64,000 nt of DNA, taken from the NCBI GenBank assembly GCA_004194705.1, contig SADC01001043.1:72768-136767 (forward strand), read 5' to 3'. The notes under the pieces are model-generated. The model had not been told where the DNA came from, ran no database searches, and saw only the letters and a list, made by a program, of their open reading frames with translations. Each line of letters starts with the position of its first letter. Positions within the stretch are counted from its first letter, which is position 1. The position numbers and the translations under genes are program-made. Below are positions 35,257-48,500 of the stretch, piece after piece. The stretch is from Ditylenchus dipsaci. Taxonomy: Eukaryota; Nematoda; Chromadorea; Rhabditida; Anguinidae.

Positions 35257-38200
35257 ATGGTTATAATTATTTCTGGAAACAACTGTTGGAACAAAACTAC
35301 CCATCCTGACGGCTTACAAAAGGAATTGGTATGTGAACTTCAATTAATTTTGGCCGAATATATAGTTGAGTTTGAGGAAGAACATGATCATGTATTTCGT
35401 ATATATTATGGATATATGGCGCTTCCTGTGGTTTTGCCTGGATTTATCTCTACAACTTTGCTTATAATGTGTATAATCAAGTAATTTACTAGTCGTTTTC
35501 AATGAAAAAAATATTCTATTCCCCGTTAATGCTCTTATAGGCCGACACGCGATTTTATATTTGGATCAACCGAAAATCAGAAAATTTTGAGGTCAATCTT
35601 AAAATTTAAGGGTGAAAATTCGAAATCCAAACAGTGTGATAAGTAGAGCTCATAAGAGTGTAGAGAACGCAAAAAATCTTTAATCTGAGAAAATATTCAA
35701 TCAGCTCGTCAAAGTAGAAGGTGTCGGGTTATTTGAAACTGTGGCCTATTAGATCATTTACAGTAGTTTGTTTCAACTTTAATGATAGGCTGAAATTTTA
35801 AGCACTTGAACCTGAGCACATAATAAGCAACCTCCCTCCCCCACTCCCTTGAACCACAGGCTGAAACTCCCTTGAACCACATGGTCCTCAGCATAAAACG
35901 CCCGGAAACATCTTTTTTCAACCTTTTAGCTATGTTTGTAGGTGGCGTGTTTGCACATGTATGTAGGTGACGGTCAACACTTTTTAGCAAAAAAATGTTT
36001 AACTAAAATTTGACTTCTTGCCTTGGGGGACCAAGGTACACCACCTTTTCAAGGTATTCTAACGCGTTTTGGTCACTGGAGCTAGGCAAAAAGAATCTTT
36101 ATTTGCACTTTCGATCACGAGTCTTGCTCGGAATCATATCTAAAGTATGTGAGCGCGCGCATCTCTAACTCTCAAGACCCGATCACACTCCGGGGCTGTA
36201 GTCGGAATGCGCACACCCACATACCTTAGTCACAAATCACTCGAAAAGGGACTCTGGATGCGTGGAGGGGCTTGGAGTTAAGATGCACACACCCACATAT
36301 CTTAGACATGATTCCGAGCAAGACTCTTAATCAAAAATGTAGCCACCACTGCCACCATCACAATTTAGCCGAAATCAATCAAGACTGAGAACTAATTTTC
36401 ATATAAAAAGTCGACTTCGAATAAATGGGCCAAGATATTTAATTTCAGAGCAATGAAAGAAAGGAGAGTTGGCAGAAAATTTTATGCTCTCTTATTGAAT
36501 AGAGCCATAGGCGATCTACTGGCCATTCTTTGTGCAGCTGCGACTATTGTATTTGTTTTTTGTGGAAAACATGTTAGGTTTGTTGACTTGATTCTAGTTA
36601 AAGAATGAGACTATTGAATAAAAGATTTGTTTAGCGATAGCATAGTTCACATCTTGAATACACTTTTCATTGGTTGTTTTTGGTCAGCAATGGTTTCTTA
36701 CGTCTTTATGGGATTACTCAAGTTATATGGCATAGCTCGACCTCTACACTACCTGCATCACATAACTATGAAAAAGTGTGTAAAAATTATTGTGCTTAGG
36801 TTAGTCTTTTAAAATTTCACTTCAACAATTTTGCATGACCTCCTAGACCACCAAAAACATTACACATCAATTATTTAGCTGGCTGGTTTTCTTTATTCTG
36901 GTGACTGTCACAATGATCTTGATAGCTCTAACTAAAATATCGGTTCTGGCTGACTGGACCAATTGCACCATGGAAATATGCCTAAAGCCGATTTACAGGG
37001 TCAGAAATGCACTCACAGCAGTATTTTACTTTTTCACTATATTTTGCTTTTCAATCACAGGTTTGTTTTAGAATTTTACCTTAGCTTATACCTAAACTTT
37101 TATTTTATTGAGTTTGATTCGAAGGTCGAAAAAGTTTCGGAGAACTCTAAGGCAGAGTTATTCAAGCTCAAATGCCTCTTATAATAGCTCTTCATCGATC
37201 AGCACATCAAGGAGTGGAAGTGATAAAAGCATTGTGCAGTCTAAACATAAAACTGAGAAGAATACAACCAAGTCTTCCAATTTTCCATTAATTAAGTTGG
37301 CCTTGAACGTTGGAACCTTAGGTAATTTTTATTTAACGAAGAAAAAATTTAATGTACTTCTCGATATTTTTAAAATAGCGTTAAAAATAGGTGTGTGAAA
37401 AATAAAGATGGCATCAGATTTTCCAAATATATGTAAACAAGTGTCGGCAGGTGCCTATATAGACATTTTTGCAACTGACAATACCTACTTGCTCTCTGCA
37501 CATTTGTGCCTAGCGTGCTCGATTTACAAATGGCTTTGAAAGTTCAAGCTTGACTGTATATTTTTGAATTCCTCTCAAGACAAAAAATGTTAATTTAGTC
37601 CAGATTTTCCTGATCCCAACCGTATAACTTCATAAAGATAGATACATCCTGTATTAAAATTTCTTTTTTTTTGGCGGGTCTTTTTTTAGGAAGCTGACAT
37701 CTTGGAAAACACGATAAAAATTAGTTAAAATTAGTGACGAATTTTTTTTGCAGTCTATGACCCATTTTTAGGCTTCCGCAGTCAAAAAAGCGTGTCGAAA
37801 AGCGGCTGTTCTTTTTTTTAAACGAAAGCTGACATTATGGGGAAATGTTAGCTACAAAAATAATTTCCCCCTCTACGACCCATTTTGGCCTCTGAAGTCG
37901 AAAAAGCGTGATTCCACGTCACAAATACTATATAGAGATTTTAGGCCAGAGAATCCTTCAATATAGTTAGTGTACTTTTAATAGTTTTCAAAATCTGTGT
38001 AGATTAGTTGTTATAGGGAATTCGGGTAAAATACATTGTAAGATTCACTCTTTGATCATGTATTTATTAATTTTTTTATTTTCCTCAAAAATGTTGCTTT
38101 GTGTTACAAAAAAATAATGAAAGCACTAAACTTGTTTAGGAAAATAGAGATTGTATAATTTAGAATGCACACGGGACAGCTCTCTTTCGTTTTTTTTTCT

Positions 38201-41200
38201 TTTACAACTATTGTTCGTGTCACAACATTTTTTAAAGTGTTATTAAAGGTAGATTGTGATAGACGAAAGAAAGAACAGTTGAAATCGTTTAATGGGCACT
38301 AATTGGTGTATTTTTTGGGAGTCGTTCTTTGCAAAAAGAATCTATAGAGTTTAAATCAAAACACATCAACAATAAAACAAAAGCCGACTGAAAATAGTAT
38401 ATGTTATTTACATTTTGAAATATGGCTAGACCTGAACCTAATTTATTTAACCAGGTTTGACTGACCTAAAACAAATATTAAATGTATCGTACATTTGGCT
38501 ACATTACACTAAATTATTTAAAGGTCCATACTTGTTGACGACAATGTCAATTTGTCAAATTCAAATGCGCGTGGGACACTGATTTTGTTCCGAAATCATT
38601 TTTCAATCATTTATTAAGTATAAAAATTAATTAAATAATAGTAGAGCAGACATAGAATAGAACCTGAGATCGACAACTACCACACAACGCTGTTGCACCA
38701 CTGAGCTAACTAGTTACTTATACGAGAAATGTTTTTTATTTGCATATACCAACAATACATAATTAAAAAGTATTTTTGGAGTACAAAAAAGTGTCCCGTG
38801 CGCATTTGAATTTGCCAAATTCTCATTTTGATGGTTTTAATAGGAACAAATAAAATCTTTGAATAGAGACTTTTTTAGACAGAACACTTTTCATAAAAGT
38901 GTTGGGGCTTGTCGGGGCTATTGGGCTTATGGGGTATTGGGGGAGTATTGGGGTACAGTCAAACTTCTCTATAAGCTACGCCTCGGGACCGATCCTAGAT
39001 GTACAGGGTGGCGCAATTTTTCGGGTACATTTGTTTTGTTCATAACTTTTAAAATTCGCGGTCATTTTTTTTTGCTGACCACTCATTCAAAAGCCCTTTC
39101 TTTGCCATTTTGTTTAAAAAAAAGAACGCGCCAATATGATTAAAAATCACCGAGATATGGCTGTTTTTGTGAAAGCGTTGGGTTTTGACTGTTTATCCAT
39201 GTGTTTCATACACATTTTTTAATAACAATTCAGATAGATATTTTTATGATAACAAATCATAACATGCGAAACAAAACCCCAACCAGGACTCAATGAACGT
39301 TTGCAAATGTTTGCTCCACACTTCTGCCACCAACAGCAATGCACCGGTTGAGACGCTGTTCATAGCCTTGAATTGATCGGTCAATCATCTGCTGAGGCAA
39401 ATCTCGAAAGGCATTTTAAATTCTTTTTGTCAGTTCATCCAAGTCGCTGATAGGAGATCGGTACACTTGGCTCTTGATCCAGCCGTCCCAATAGCGGAAA
39501 TTGTGTCGATTCACGCCTCCCTTCAGATGAAAATGGGCCTCGTCACAGAAAACCAAGTTGTCGAGGAAAGATGGATCCGCTTGGAAAAGAGCCAACTGAG
39601 AACGAGAAAAAGCAACTCGAGCTGGAAGATCACGAGGTCGAAGAGCATGATTCAGGCCTAGTTTGTAACGATGAAACTTCATTTCCTTAATGCAAAAAGA
39701 GGATAAGCTTATTGTTAACTGGTGGAAAAAGAAAACCCCAACCTTGAGAATACGCTGAATTGTTCTTCTTGATGGCATCCCATCTAGCATCGCTACGCTT
39801 CTTGGACTTGAATGACGATCAGCTGTAAACAAAGAGAGTACCTCGGCCTTCTTCTGATCTGTGCGCACCCACCTTAAACACATTGCATTTCACGTCGACT
39901 AAAAAATGTTCAAAACCAACTTGTTCCTTTCTTGTCTTTTCGCTGAACACTTCCGGACTCCACGAACATTTGATTCCATCGAATAACATTGTCTCGCTTT
40001 GGCACTTGGCATGACGACCCATTTCCTTTCGCACTCGTCGCCTGAACACTGCATAGCTGCTTTGGCTCTCGATCCACCACACGAAGATTCGCGCTTTCTC
40101 TTGATTGGAGTAAGGCATCTAAAAATCGAAAAAATGGTGAAACCCAACGCCTTCACAAAAACAGCCATATCTCGGTGATTTTTAATCATATCGGCGCGTT
40201 CTTTTTTTAAACAAAATGGCAAAGAAAGGGCTTTTGAATGAGTGGTCAGCGAAAAAAAAATGACCGCGAATTTAAAAAGTTATGAACAAAACAAATGTAC
40301 CCGAAAAAATTGCGCCACCCTGTAGCTTATTAAGAGGTGTAGCTTATATAGGGTGTACATTATACGGAACATACCCCATTCGGGACCGGAATCAGGTGAG
40401 CTTATAAGGAGGTGTAGCTTTTATGGAGTGTAGCTGATAAAGAAGTTTGACTGTATTGGGTTTTATGGGGAAACTGTTTCCATGATCACTATTCAGAATA
40501 CATTTCGATTCCATTCTAACTTCAGGTATTTTCTCTTTTGTTTTCATTTTTAGGTTTTGGTTAAATAATATATCACACGATTCTTTTTCTAGACTCAGAT
40601 TAGGAGTCAACTGTAATAAAATGTATTATCCTATAGATGGGGATAAAAATTTACAGAATGTATATTTTGATTATTTTCGAAGAAAAAATCCCTTTATCAA
40701 GTGACTATTGCCATTTTAAAAAAAGAAAAAAGATTTTGACGTAAAGTTTTAAACACAAAAAATAAAACATTTGAGGTCCGAAAAACTTTTTTTTACAAGT
40801 ACAATTCCCATCCCTGTACCAACTTCCTAAACACATACACAAAATTATTGAAAAGGGCATTAGACCAGGAAAATCAACCACTCTAAAAAAATTCTATAAC
40901 TTATGCAAATTAAAAATTTAAACTATTTCAGCAATCTTTCACTTTCCGTATACATTATGGGCCATTTTTCTGACATTTGCGCCAACTTGTTTCTTCACAT
41001 TTCATTGGACAGTCATGCAGACACTAATGGGTTATGTTCGATTCTTCCTATTATTTAGGATCCTGCTCGACTCCTGTATGGGCATTCTGTTAGACAAAGA
41101 GGTTTTGGTTGAAAGATGGTCTCTAATTTTTAGACTTAGAAAATATTTAGATGAAGATTTCATTGCAACAACTATTAGGCTTAACCAAAAAGACATCCAG

Positions 41201-41426
41201 CAGAACTAACTGGATGATTAGTAGTACAAATAATGGTGCCTTGAAAAATGGCCATATTGCCGTTGCTTCCAAGAAAGAGCTTTTCAGAGCAGCTTCTGTT
41301 TGGATTTCGCCCAAATTAAAAGTATGGCCCTCAAGCGATTCATCATCAACTTCACTTGGCTCAACAAGAAGTAGTCCAGACACAATTGAGGTTGCATCTT
41401 TTGGATCAATAAAATGCAAAACATAA
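35257..41426 (+). CDS. Rhodopsin-class 7TM receptor, seven exons
   Basis: Orphan nematode GPCR, about 451 aa. Exons: 35257-35480, 36449-36577, 36635-36799, 36879-37060, 37113-37321, 40932-41101, 41151-41426. An acidic extracellular N-terminus precedes TM1 (VVLPGFISTTLLI). TM2 carries LLLNRAIGDLLAI. The end of TM3 reads KLYGIARPLHYLHH, so the DRY Arg is replaced by the YGIARPL form. Exon 4 has TM4, a Cys-containing loop 2 and TM5. Exon 5 is a basic, Ser-rich third intracellular loop (LIRRSKKFRR then SSSNASYNSSSS). Exon 6 has TM6 (FHFPYTLWAIFL) and TM7 (RILLDSCMG, an NPxxY equivalent). The tail is Ser-rich. Exons 4/5 need one extra base; the 52-bp intron 37061-37112 has normal splice dinucleotides. 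All other junctions agree. Intron 5 (3.6 kb) holds a mariner-like element nested in a Tigger-like one. Confidence 0.75.
36015..36335. repeat. Foldback with CACACCCACATACCTTAG motif, GPCR intron 1
   Basis: TGCTCGGAATCATATCTAAAG near 36128 pairs with CTTAGACATGATTCCGAGCA near 36300. The inner CACACCCACATA motif also occurs in the large palindrome at 62878-63575. Confidence 0.55.
38518..38835. mobile_element. Palindromic element with tRNA-like core
   Basis: CAAATTCAAATGCGCGTGGGACAC (38557) and GTGTCCCGTGCGCATTTG (38792) are inverted arms. Between them the minus strand 38715-38645 reads TTAGCTCAGTGGTGCAACAG and CTCAGGTTCTATTC, box A and B-like elements with normal tRNA spacing. Located in intron 5 of the GPCR gene. 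Confidence 0.55.
39004..40322. mobile_element. Mariner/IS630-like element with about 180-bp inverted repeats
   Basis: Ends CAGGGTGGCGCAATTTTTCGG and the inverse, each next to TA. The inverted repeats extend about 180 bp and are nearly identical (AACGCGCCAATATGATTAAA against the right copy), so insertion was recent. The centre carries a broken transposase on the minus strand. Confidence 0.8.
39290..40118 (-). pseudogene. Mariner-like transposase, broken and internally deleted
   Basis: From ATG 40118 the frame starts MPYSNQEKARIFVWW, the usual N-terminal helix of insect mariner-like transposases. A second piece (39883-39416) has the first catalytic Asp in LVFCDEAHFHLKGG followed by VNRHNFRYW. 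After a jump the C-terminal tail appears (DLDELTKRI, then AFRDLPQQMIDRSI and a CIAVGGRSVEQ end near 39300). The stretch with the second and third catalytic acids is missing and the frame changes at least twice. Description only; the copy cannot make an active enzyme. Confidence 0.65.
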
Positions 41427-42520
41427 TAACTTTTTTGTATGTTGTATGCCTTTTTTAGGTGAAAGATCTCAACTGTTATTGATCAATATAATTATAACAT
41501 ACCCCTAGGGTCGGCCCCGATGGGTATGAAGAAGAAAGAAATAAAATTTATAAGTAATCCATAAAACACATTGTTAAACACGTAACAAATAAGAGACACA
41601 CCCACACATACCTGTGATAAAAATCACTTGAATGCCACTTCAAAACATATTTTAAGCATATACCGTATTTTCTCTAATAGCTCATTGCGGGGTGTCAAAC
41701 AGCTCGAAGGTACAAATCGAACTTGGCGTTCTATTTTAATGAAAATTCGAAATAGTTTTATATTTTCAAAAACCATTGACAAAAGTATGATTAAATTTAT
41801 GCACTATGTATTCATGAAATTGCAACCGAAAATTAAATTTTTTTGACAACATACCGTATTTTCTCTATTAATTACCCGGGGTAATTATTTTTCAACCCCC
41901 GAAAAATCGAAAAAAATATTTTGATTTTGAGATTTTTGGGTGCTCAAACGAATTTTAAAAAGTGTAATCAACTAAGTTCGTGGTGATTAAGAAAACGCAA
42001 AAAACAGATTCGCAAAATAATTTTTTTGAGCTGAGATACAAGGTGCCTATGGGGGGTAATTAATAGAGAGGGGGTAATTATTAGAGAGGGGTAATAAATA
42101 GAGAAATACGGTATGTGAAAATTGAGATTAATAGAAAAACGCAGCCGCGGCAAAAAATAAACCTGGGAGGCTGAACAAATCAAAGAATGAAAAGCAGCCG
42201 CTTTTAAATCTGGTCGGGACAAAAATGACACCTTTCAAAAATGTGGCAACATTGTCAGGAAGGTAGCAAATGCCTGCTGAAGGTGCTACTTTGGTCACTT
42301 TTGTGTGAGTCATCTTTCAAACATCTTTAAGTTCGAATTTGTTAAGTATTTAAAAAAATGACGAGTCTGTTTGGTTAACTTTCTCAAATTACACACATGC
42401 AGATTTTCCTGACAACATGCAGCTATTTCCTTGTCTGGCACACATTGTAAAAGGTTTAAAATATAGAAGAATCAGAAAAGAACTATTGAAGTTTATATTT
42501 TTAGCATCTTTAAGCTAAAA
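41427..42520. other. Spacer between the GPCR and the Gr-like gene
   Basis: Holds one complete and one partial ACCGTATTTTCTC-type MITE; otherwise AT-rich. No extra exon found. Both flanking genes are on the plus strand, about 1.1 kb apart. Confidence 0.5.
41852..42114. repeat. ACCGTATTTTCTCTATTA MITE, complete copy
   Basis: TACCGTATTTTCTCTATTAAT and ATAAATAGAGAAATACGGTA are inverted ends; AATTACCCCG / GGGGTAATTA words repeat inside. A partial copy starts at 41661. Confidence 0.7.
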
Positions 42521-45500
42521 ATGCTTCTGAAAATAACTGGTTTAGAAATTGGAGACTTTAAAAATTTATCATCATGCCGAAAACTTGCAACTTTTTTACG
42601 GATATTTTTTATTTTTTCCACAAGTAAGTAGTTTTTAATTTATTGAAGTGTAATTACTTTTAACATCAGAATTTTTAAAAGTTGTCGAGTTTTGAATACC
42701 GTATTTCCTCGAATAAGACAGCCTTCCCAGCTTTGACGACCTGCATCTCAGCCCACAAACGATATTCTGCAGATTACTTTTTTGGGTTTTCTCAACTCCC
42801 ACGAGCTCTACTGATTAATTGTTCATTTATTTTTTCGCTTGGGCACCTAAAAATATAAAACTTGACCTCAAAATTTTCTGATTTTCGGGAGTCTGAAAAA
42901 TAGGGCGGCTGGCTGCTTTATCACAGGGAATGCGAGAATATATCTAAAAATTTCAATTGACGTATTGATGTCTAATAATACAGCTGTTTGTCAATCTTAA
43001 TTTTAGGTGTAATTTTTTTTTGTTTTGGTAATGTTCTTCTTTTACCACCTCAATTGGAATTTCGGCTGAATCACTTGATCTCGAAAATTTCGTTACTGTA
43101 GGGTGGAATGTTCAATCATTCACGTCAATGGTGAATTTTCGTTTAATGACACTCTAATTGAATCATTGAAAATTTCAGATATTTATAATTTATTGGCAAC
43201 TAAGTGGATCAGTGAAACAAATCAAAGAGCAAATTTTGATTGCTTCAAACTATTCATCAAAACATTTGCCAAAGCTTAAGCGATTTAAAATTGCTTGTAA
43301 ATTTGTCGTTTCAATCAATGTGTTTTTGTGTAGTGGACGAATACTAGAAGCTTTTACAATTGCGCTAAAAAAAATTTCATTTGTAAGTATCTTCAAATCA
43401 GATCAGAAAAATTTTGCCAGTAGTTGCAGCAGTAATTTTTGAAATTATCGCTAATAAAATTTGTCACTCGTACGGAGCGAATTTTAAAATCATTGCACCT
43501 AATAGTCTCGACATTAAAAAATCCTTTAAACGGCTTTCTCATTTATCGGTTTTTATTGCCATATTTTGTTACTTGGATTGAAAAATGACAAACAACGGTC
43601 CACCTGTAACTCTAAAATGTAAATTCTTCAAATTTTCATTTGGTTTCTGCATTTTTCTATGTATTTTCAAAATGAAAAAATATTTTTGGGAATCCTTGGT
43701 CCCCCAAGCTGATTTTCCAGCTACCGCATTCTTTTTAGTAAAGGGCATGCCAGCAAGCAGACATTTACTTAATATGTTGTGTGATCTGCTTTTTTTGAGC
43801 TTTTGTAAGCTTAGGCTCCATTTTCTAGACTGTCTTCTTAAGAGCCAATTGTAGTGCCAATTTCTCGTAACACAACTAGACAAAACCAGTGCCCGCCCGT
43901 ATGGCAGGCCCCGTCGGAGTAATGGCTCATTTATGAACGGTGTCGTCGTCGTTGGATTTTTTTAGAACCGTTTTTTGCCAACGACGACGACAACAACGAC
44001 CGAAAAACAACGTTCATAAATGAGCCATTACTCCGATGGAGCCGGCCATACGGGCGGGCACTGGTTTTGTCTAGTTGTGTTACGAGAAATTGGCTCTTAA
44101 GAAGACAGTCCAGAAAATGGAGCGAAAGCTTACAAAAGCTGAGAAACACAAAAACACCTATTTATAAAAAATTCAACGCCAACGACAATGACGACGCCAT
44201 TGTCATTCCAAATGGGACAAATTTCTCATTTTCAGTCGATATTTCGAGGAAAAATGTGTGGAGAAGATAGTTAATCCTCAAAATTCTGACTCAAAACGCA
44301 AAATTTGTCTAATTTGGAAGAATTTTTTTGGCGTTGTCGCTATTATTGGCATAAAAGCGCCTTTATAAAACTTTTTTTCCAACGACAACGGCAACGATGA
44401 CGACAACGACAACGTTTATAAATGAGCCATGACTTTCAGGAATAAGATGGTTGGCGAATTTTTTCACAAATGATATCTCGTCCGGCCGGGCCCGCACATC
44501 CTGTCAAAATTAAACGCTCGTTGTTACAAAGTCTAACTAATGAAAAAAATTATAAAAACTTTTATTTAAAAAATAAACGTTGATTGAATGTTTAATTAAG
44601 TTTGGTGTGTCGGAAACACCTGTCATTGTTATGCTCTACTCAATATATAATTTTTATTTCAAATTCATCTGGCATATTGGTATGTTAACATTTGTGTTTG
44701 TGGTCAAAAGTTTAGCCTTGGAATTAGAAGATTTCAACGTACGATTTCAACAAGCAAGCATTTTACGTAAATAAAAAATAAAAATTAACTATAATATTAA
44801 ATTTACTAGATTCTGGACAACAATTCAACTAGTTCAAAAGATGATAAATGCCAATTAGTTGAGCTGTTATTAAAAGCATTTGCAGAGCACAACAAGTTGG
44901 GTGAGAAGGTGATCATTGTTGACAAAATATTTCGGGTTTGTACCTTTCAAAAAATGTTTAAAACACGCTGGAGAACACGAGCGTTAGTAGTTTTCTGGTT
45001 TACATCATAACTTTAGTTATCCTTGGTATACACTGTTGTTATTTTTGAATATATTGATACTTAGGTGTAGGGTTGGCCAGCTTATGTTAAGATGGTCTCC
45101 ATTATTATACCTTAACACTCCAATAAATTCCTTATTGCCTTAAAGGGGTATGCTCGGCGCCGATGGAAATATTTTGAAAGGCGGGTACCAGGTCAACTCA
45201 AACGAGAATTATTTTAAAATAAATTTTAGTTGAGTATCCTGCGGGGAATGAGTAATTTAAAAAGTTCCTTTGTTGAATAACATCGGTGCCTAGTGGTATA
45301 GCGGCGTAAAAGCCCAATAGCTACCACCCCCCCCCTACTCCAAAGAGTATTTTTCTCTAAGCGTCCTATTTTGGGTTCCATTGAGTTTTTTTAAGTTATC
45401 TTTTTTTGCAATGTGTATCGCTCTAACTTAGGTTTAATTTTAGACTTAGACATTAGACTTAGGCCTTAGGCTTAGGCATGGATGAAAAAAAGTTAGCTTA

Positions 45501-48500
45501 GAGAAAAATACCCTTTGCAGGGGGTGGATGCACTTGGGGTGCTGTCGTGTAGCGGCGGCGGACTGCGAAAGTTGCTCGCCGGTTAGATTCCTACTGGATA
45601 CTATTATTTTTCTCGACTTTTCTAAAATTTGTCAAATCAATTCTCGTTTGAATTTCAATGGTACCCGCCTTTCGAAATATACCCATTGGCGACAAGCATG
45701 CCCTTTAAGTGTACATCCTGGTGCAGGATTCCATTAGGAACACGATGTTAGAAGAAATCGTCAGAAAATTTTTTCTTGCTGGTCAGCTGCCTTTCAGAAC
45801 TAGCCTAGTCAAAATGTTTGCTTATGAAACTTCAAAAAAGCAAATGTCCCAAGTTCAATTATTTACTTAAGTGAATTATGACTCAATAGAAATCAATCTA
45901 ATGAGATATTATCGATGTATTCATGATAATTACATGCAAAAATTTTAGTTCAAAGAAATAATTGTGCCATGTTTTAAAAACGCTGTCAATACGTAAATGT
46001 TGTCGGTCATCTTTCTAGCTATCCATGTATACCATTAGACAGAACGAAAAAAAAATGCACCTAGAATAAAAACAGGCGTTCGGCGTGATTAGCAAGACTC
46101 TCAAAAAATTTAAAAAAAAGTTTCGACATAAAACTTTAGTTTCGCTGAAGAGACTTGCTATTTTGACACTGAATTCGTTTTCAGCATCAAGGATTTGTTT
46201 ATAAAACAGTCCTTACACCTGGTAGTTTGCTATCCGATTTCAATCATTCAAATAAATACTGAAATTTCAAAATTTTCGACACTTTTTAATAAATATTGTC
46301 TTGAGCCGAATGTAAATTTGACAGAAAGTATCAAGATGTAAGGGCAGTTTCTTTAAAGGGCCATGGCCACCTGTTTCGAATTGTCCCCCGCCAATTCAAA
46401 TTTTTTCGCCTTATCATTGAACTTCTGTACGGATTCTTGAACTTGGTTTCTAACAAAACAAGGCCTAGAATTCAAGTTTAGGTATAGTTGTGTTAGAAAC
46501 CAAGTTAAAAAATTCGTAAGTAAATCAAACAATAAAGAAAAAAATTTGAATTGGCGGGGGCAACCGTTGTCGGAGACGGCAATGGCTTTTTAACAAATTA
46601 ACCATGCCGAACACGTCTTCAATGTCGAAATAGCAGGTTTCCTGAGCGGGATTAATTTTTCAGGTCAAAACTTTGTTTAGAATTTTTTTCAAGACTCTTG
46701 CTAATTATGCCCAACCCCCTTTTTGTCACTTCAAAGCACGTTTCAAAGCATATTCTGTTGCAATTTTTCTTGCTCTGTCGAATGGTATACATGTATAGCT
46801 GAAAACATAGCCTTATCAAACTTCTTTCAGCCCATTTAAGTATTAGCAGCGTTTTCAAACAATTACACAATTATTTATTTGAGTTAAGATTTTTGTATGT
46901 AATCATCATAAATACTTTAATAATAGCAAAATCTTGACATTATGAAAGTATAATGAAAAAATCTTGACTTGGATGGTTCTCAGGGGCAGCTGACCCCCAG
47001 GAATCTTTTTTCCTCCACTACCGCGTTTCTCGTAAAATTCTGAGAAGGTACACTTGCATGTACACATACCAGAATGTACACTCACGAGGATCAAGCATTC
47101 CAGCAATTATATACCTTGTGTATACAAGCCAAAAACAAAAGCAGTGGAGAGCAAGGCGAAATTAAAGTGTTCTCTGTGTGAACTAGAAAAGTACCCAAAC
47201 AAATATTTAAAATAATTTCAATTATTTGTGTTGTGACTAAAATTTTTTGTTCAAACAGTTTTGAACAAGCTGATAAAGAAATTCGCGATTTTTATTTTCA
47301 AAGAATGATTTTTAGCTGTACGCCTTTGTGATGCTGGTCCTCGGAAGTACACTTAGTATTTTTTCCCTGCTTTCTTTGTTCAGAAATCAGCAATGTTTGC
47401 AATACTTCTTTTTTGGTCACGATATCATGATTTGTTTCTTCAATCTTTTTTGTCTTTGCATATATCCTGCTCAAGTTCACACACAGGTAGGTCTTAAAAC
47501 ATATTTTGCCGATAAGAAAAATTTTCAGTCACTTAATAAATTCGAGTCTCCGTTTTGCGACACTTTTGAAGAAATAAAATAGAAATCAAACATGAATTGG
47601 AAGATGCCGTAAAGCAATTGGTATAACAGAAGTTTAACCGAAATTTATTAGGTCCTAAGAAGGGTTGCGTTCGGTCGGTTTTTTCTGAGTTACCGTATTT
47701 CCTCTAATAGGCGCCCCGGGGCGCTTATTTTTCAAATCTCTGAAAATTTTAAAATTTTCAAACAAAAATGGTCTTAACTCTGAAATTTTAGTCAAAATTT
47801 AGGGGGGGGGCGTTTATTTTCGGTCGGTTAACAGACCTGTACTTGCTTTTCGGATAGTTTCCGTCGCAAAAAACCTGTATTTTCGGAGCATTCGGTATTC
47901 GGGTATTTTCTGTCAAAAAGTGCTATTTATCCTGTGTTCATCAAGTTTTGAGCTTAAAATTAAGATTTTTACGTAAAATCTCAAAACTTTAAAAATTTTT
48001 TGTTTCAAAATACAGACGAATTTTTAAATAAATTACGTTCGTTTCAAGGAGCATGCATTACACGCAGGATACTGCACAGGGTATAATTATAAATAAGCAG
48101 CGTTTTCAAACAATTACACAATTATTTATTTGAGTTAAGATTTTTGTATGTAATCATCATAAGGATACTGCACAGGGTATAATTATAAATAAAAGTTATA
48201 TCTAAATAATACTATTTTAGTATGAAAAATAGTAGTAAAATAGTAATAGTATTACTTTTATACCCTGGGTATAAAGTATAAGTTAATATCTTTATACCTA
48301 GGGTATTGTTATATACCTAGGACATGCACTCATACTTTAGTCATTTTAAAGTATACCCTTAATTTTAACGACTGATTCGTGTTCAGCGTGGTTGATTTGC
48401 TTGAAAAGCTGCCCTTAAAATTCGAAGCTAACATCAAATGTCAAATTCCACTCGAGACAACAAATATTTGAATATCAAAATTTTTTAATTACAAGTGTTT

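Larger units (their letters stand above)
38956..40453. mobile_element. Tigger-like element carrying a mariner-like insertion
   Basis: CAGTCAAACTTCTCTATAAGC at the left and AAGAAGTTTGACTG at the right, each flanked by TA. The words TAGCTTAT and GGGACCG recur inside, as in other CAGTCAA elements here. The interior is split by the 1.3-kb element at 39004-40322. Confidence 0.65.

Noticed and set aside
39004..40322. Active autonomous mariner element
   Set aside because: The transposase frame is broken and the central catalytic region is missing.
41102..41209. Reading through exon 6 of the GPCR to the TAA at 41209
   Set aside because: A 49-bp GT-AG intron (41102-41150), the same size as other introns here, leads to a typical Ser-rich tail in phase.
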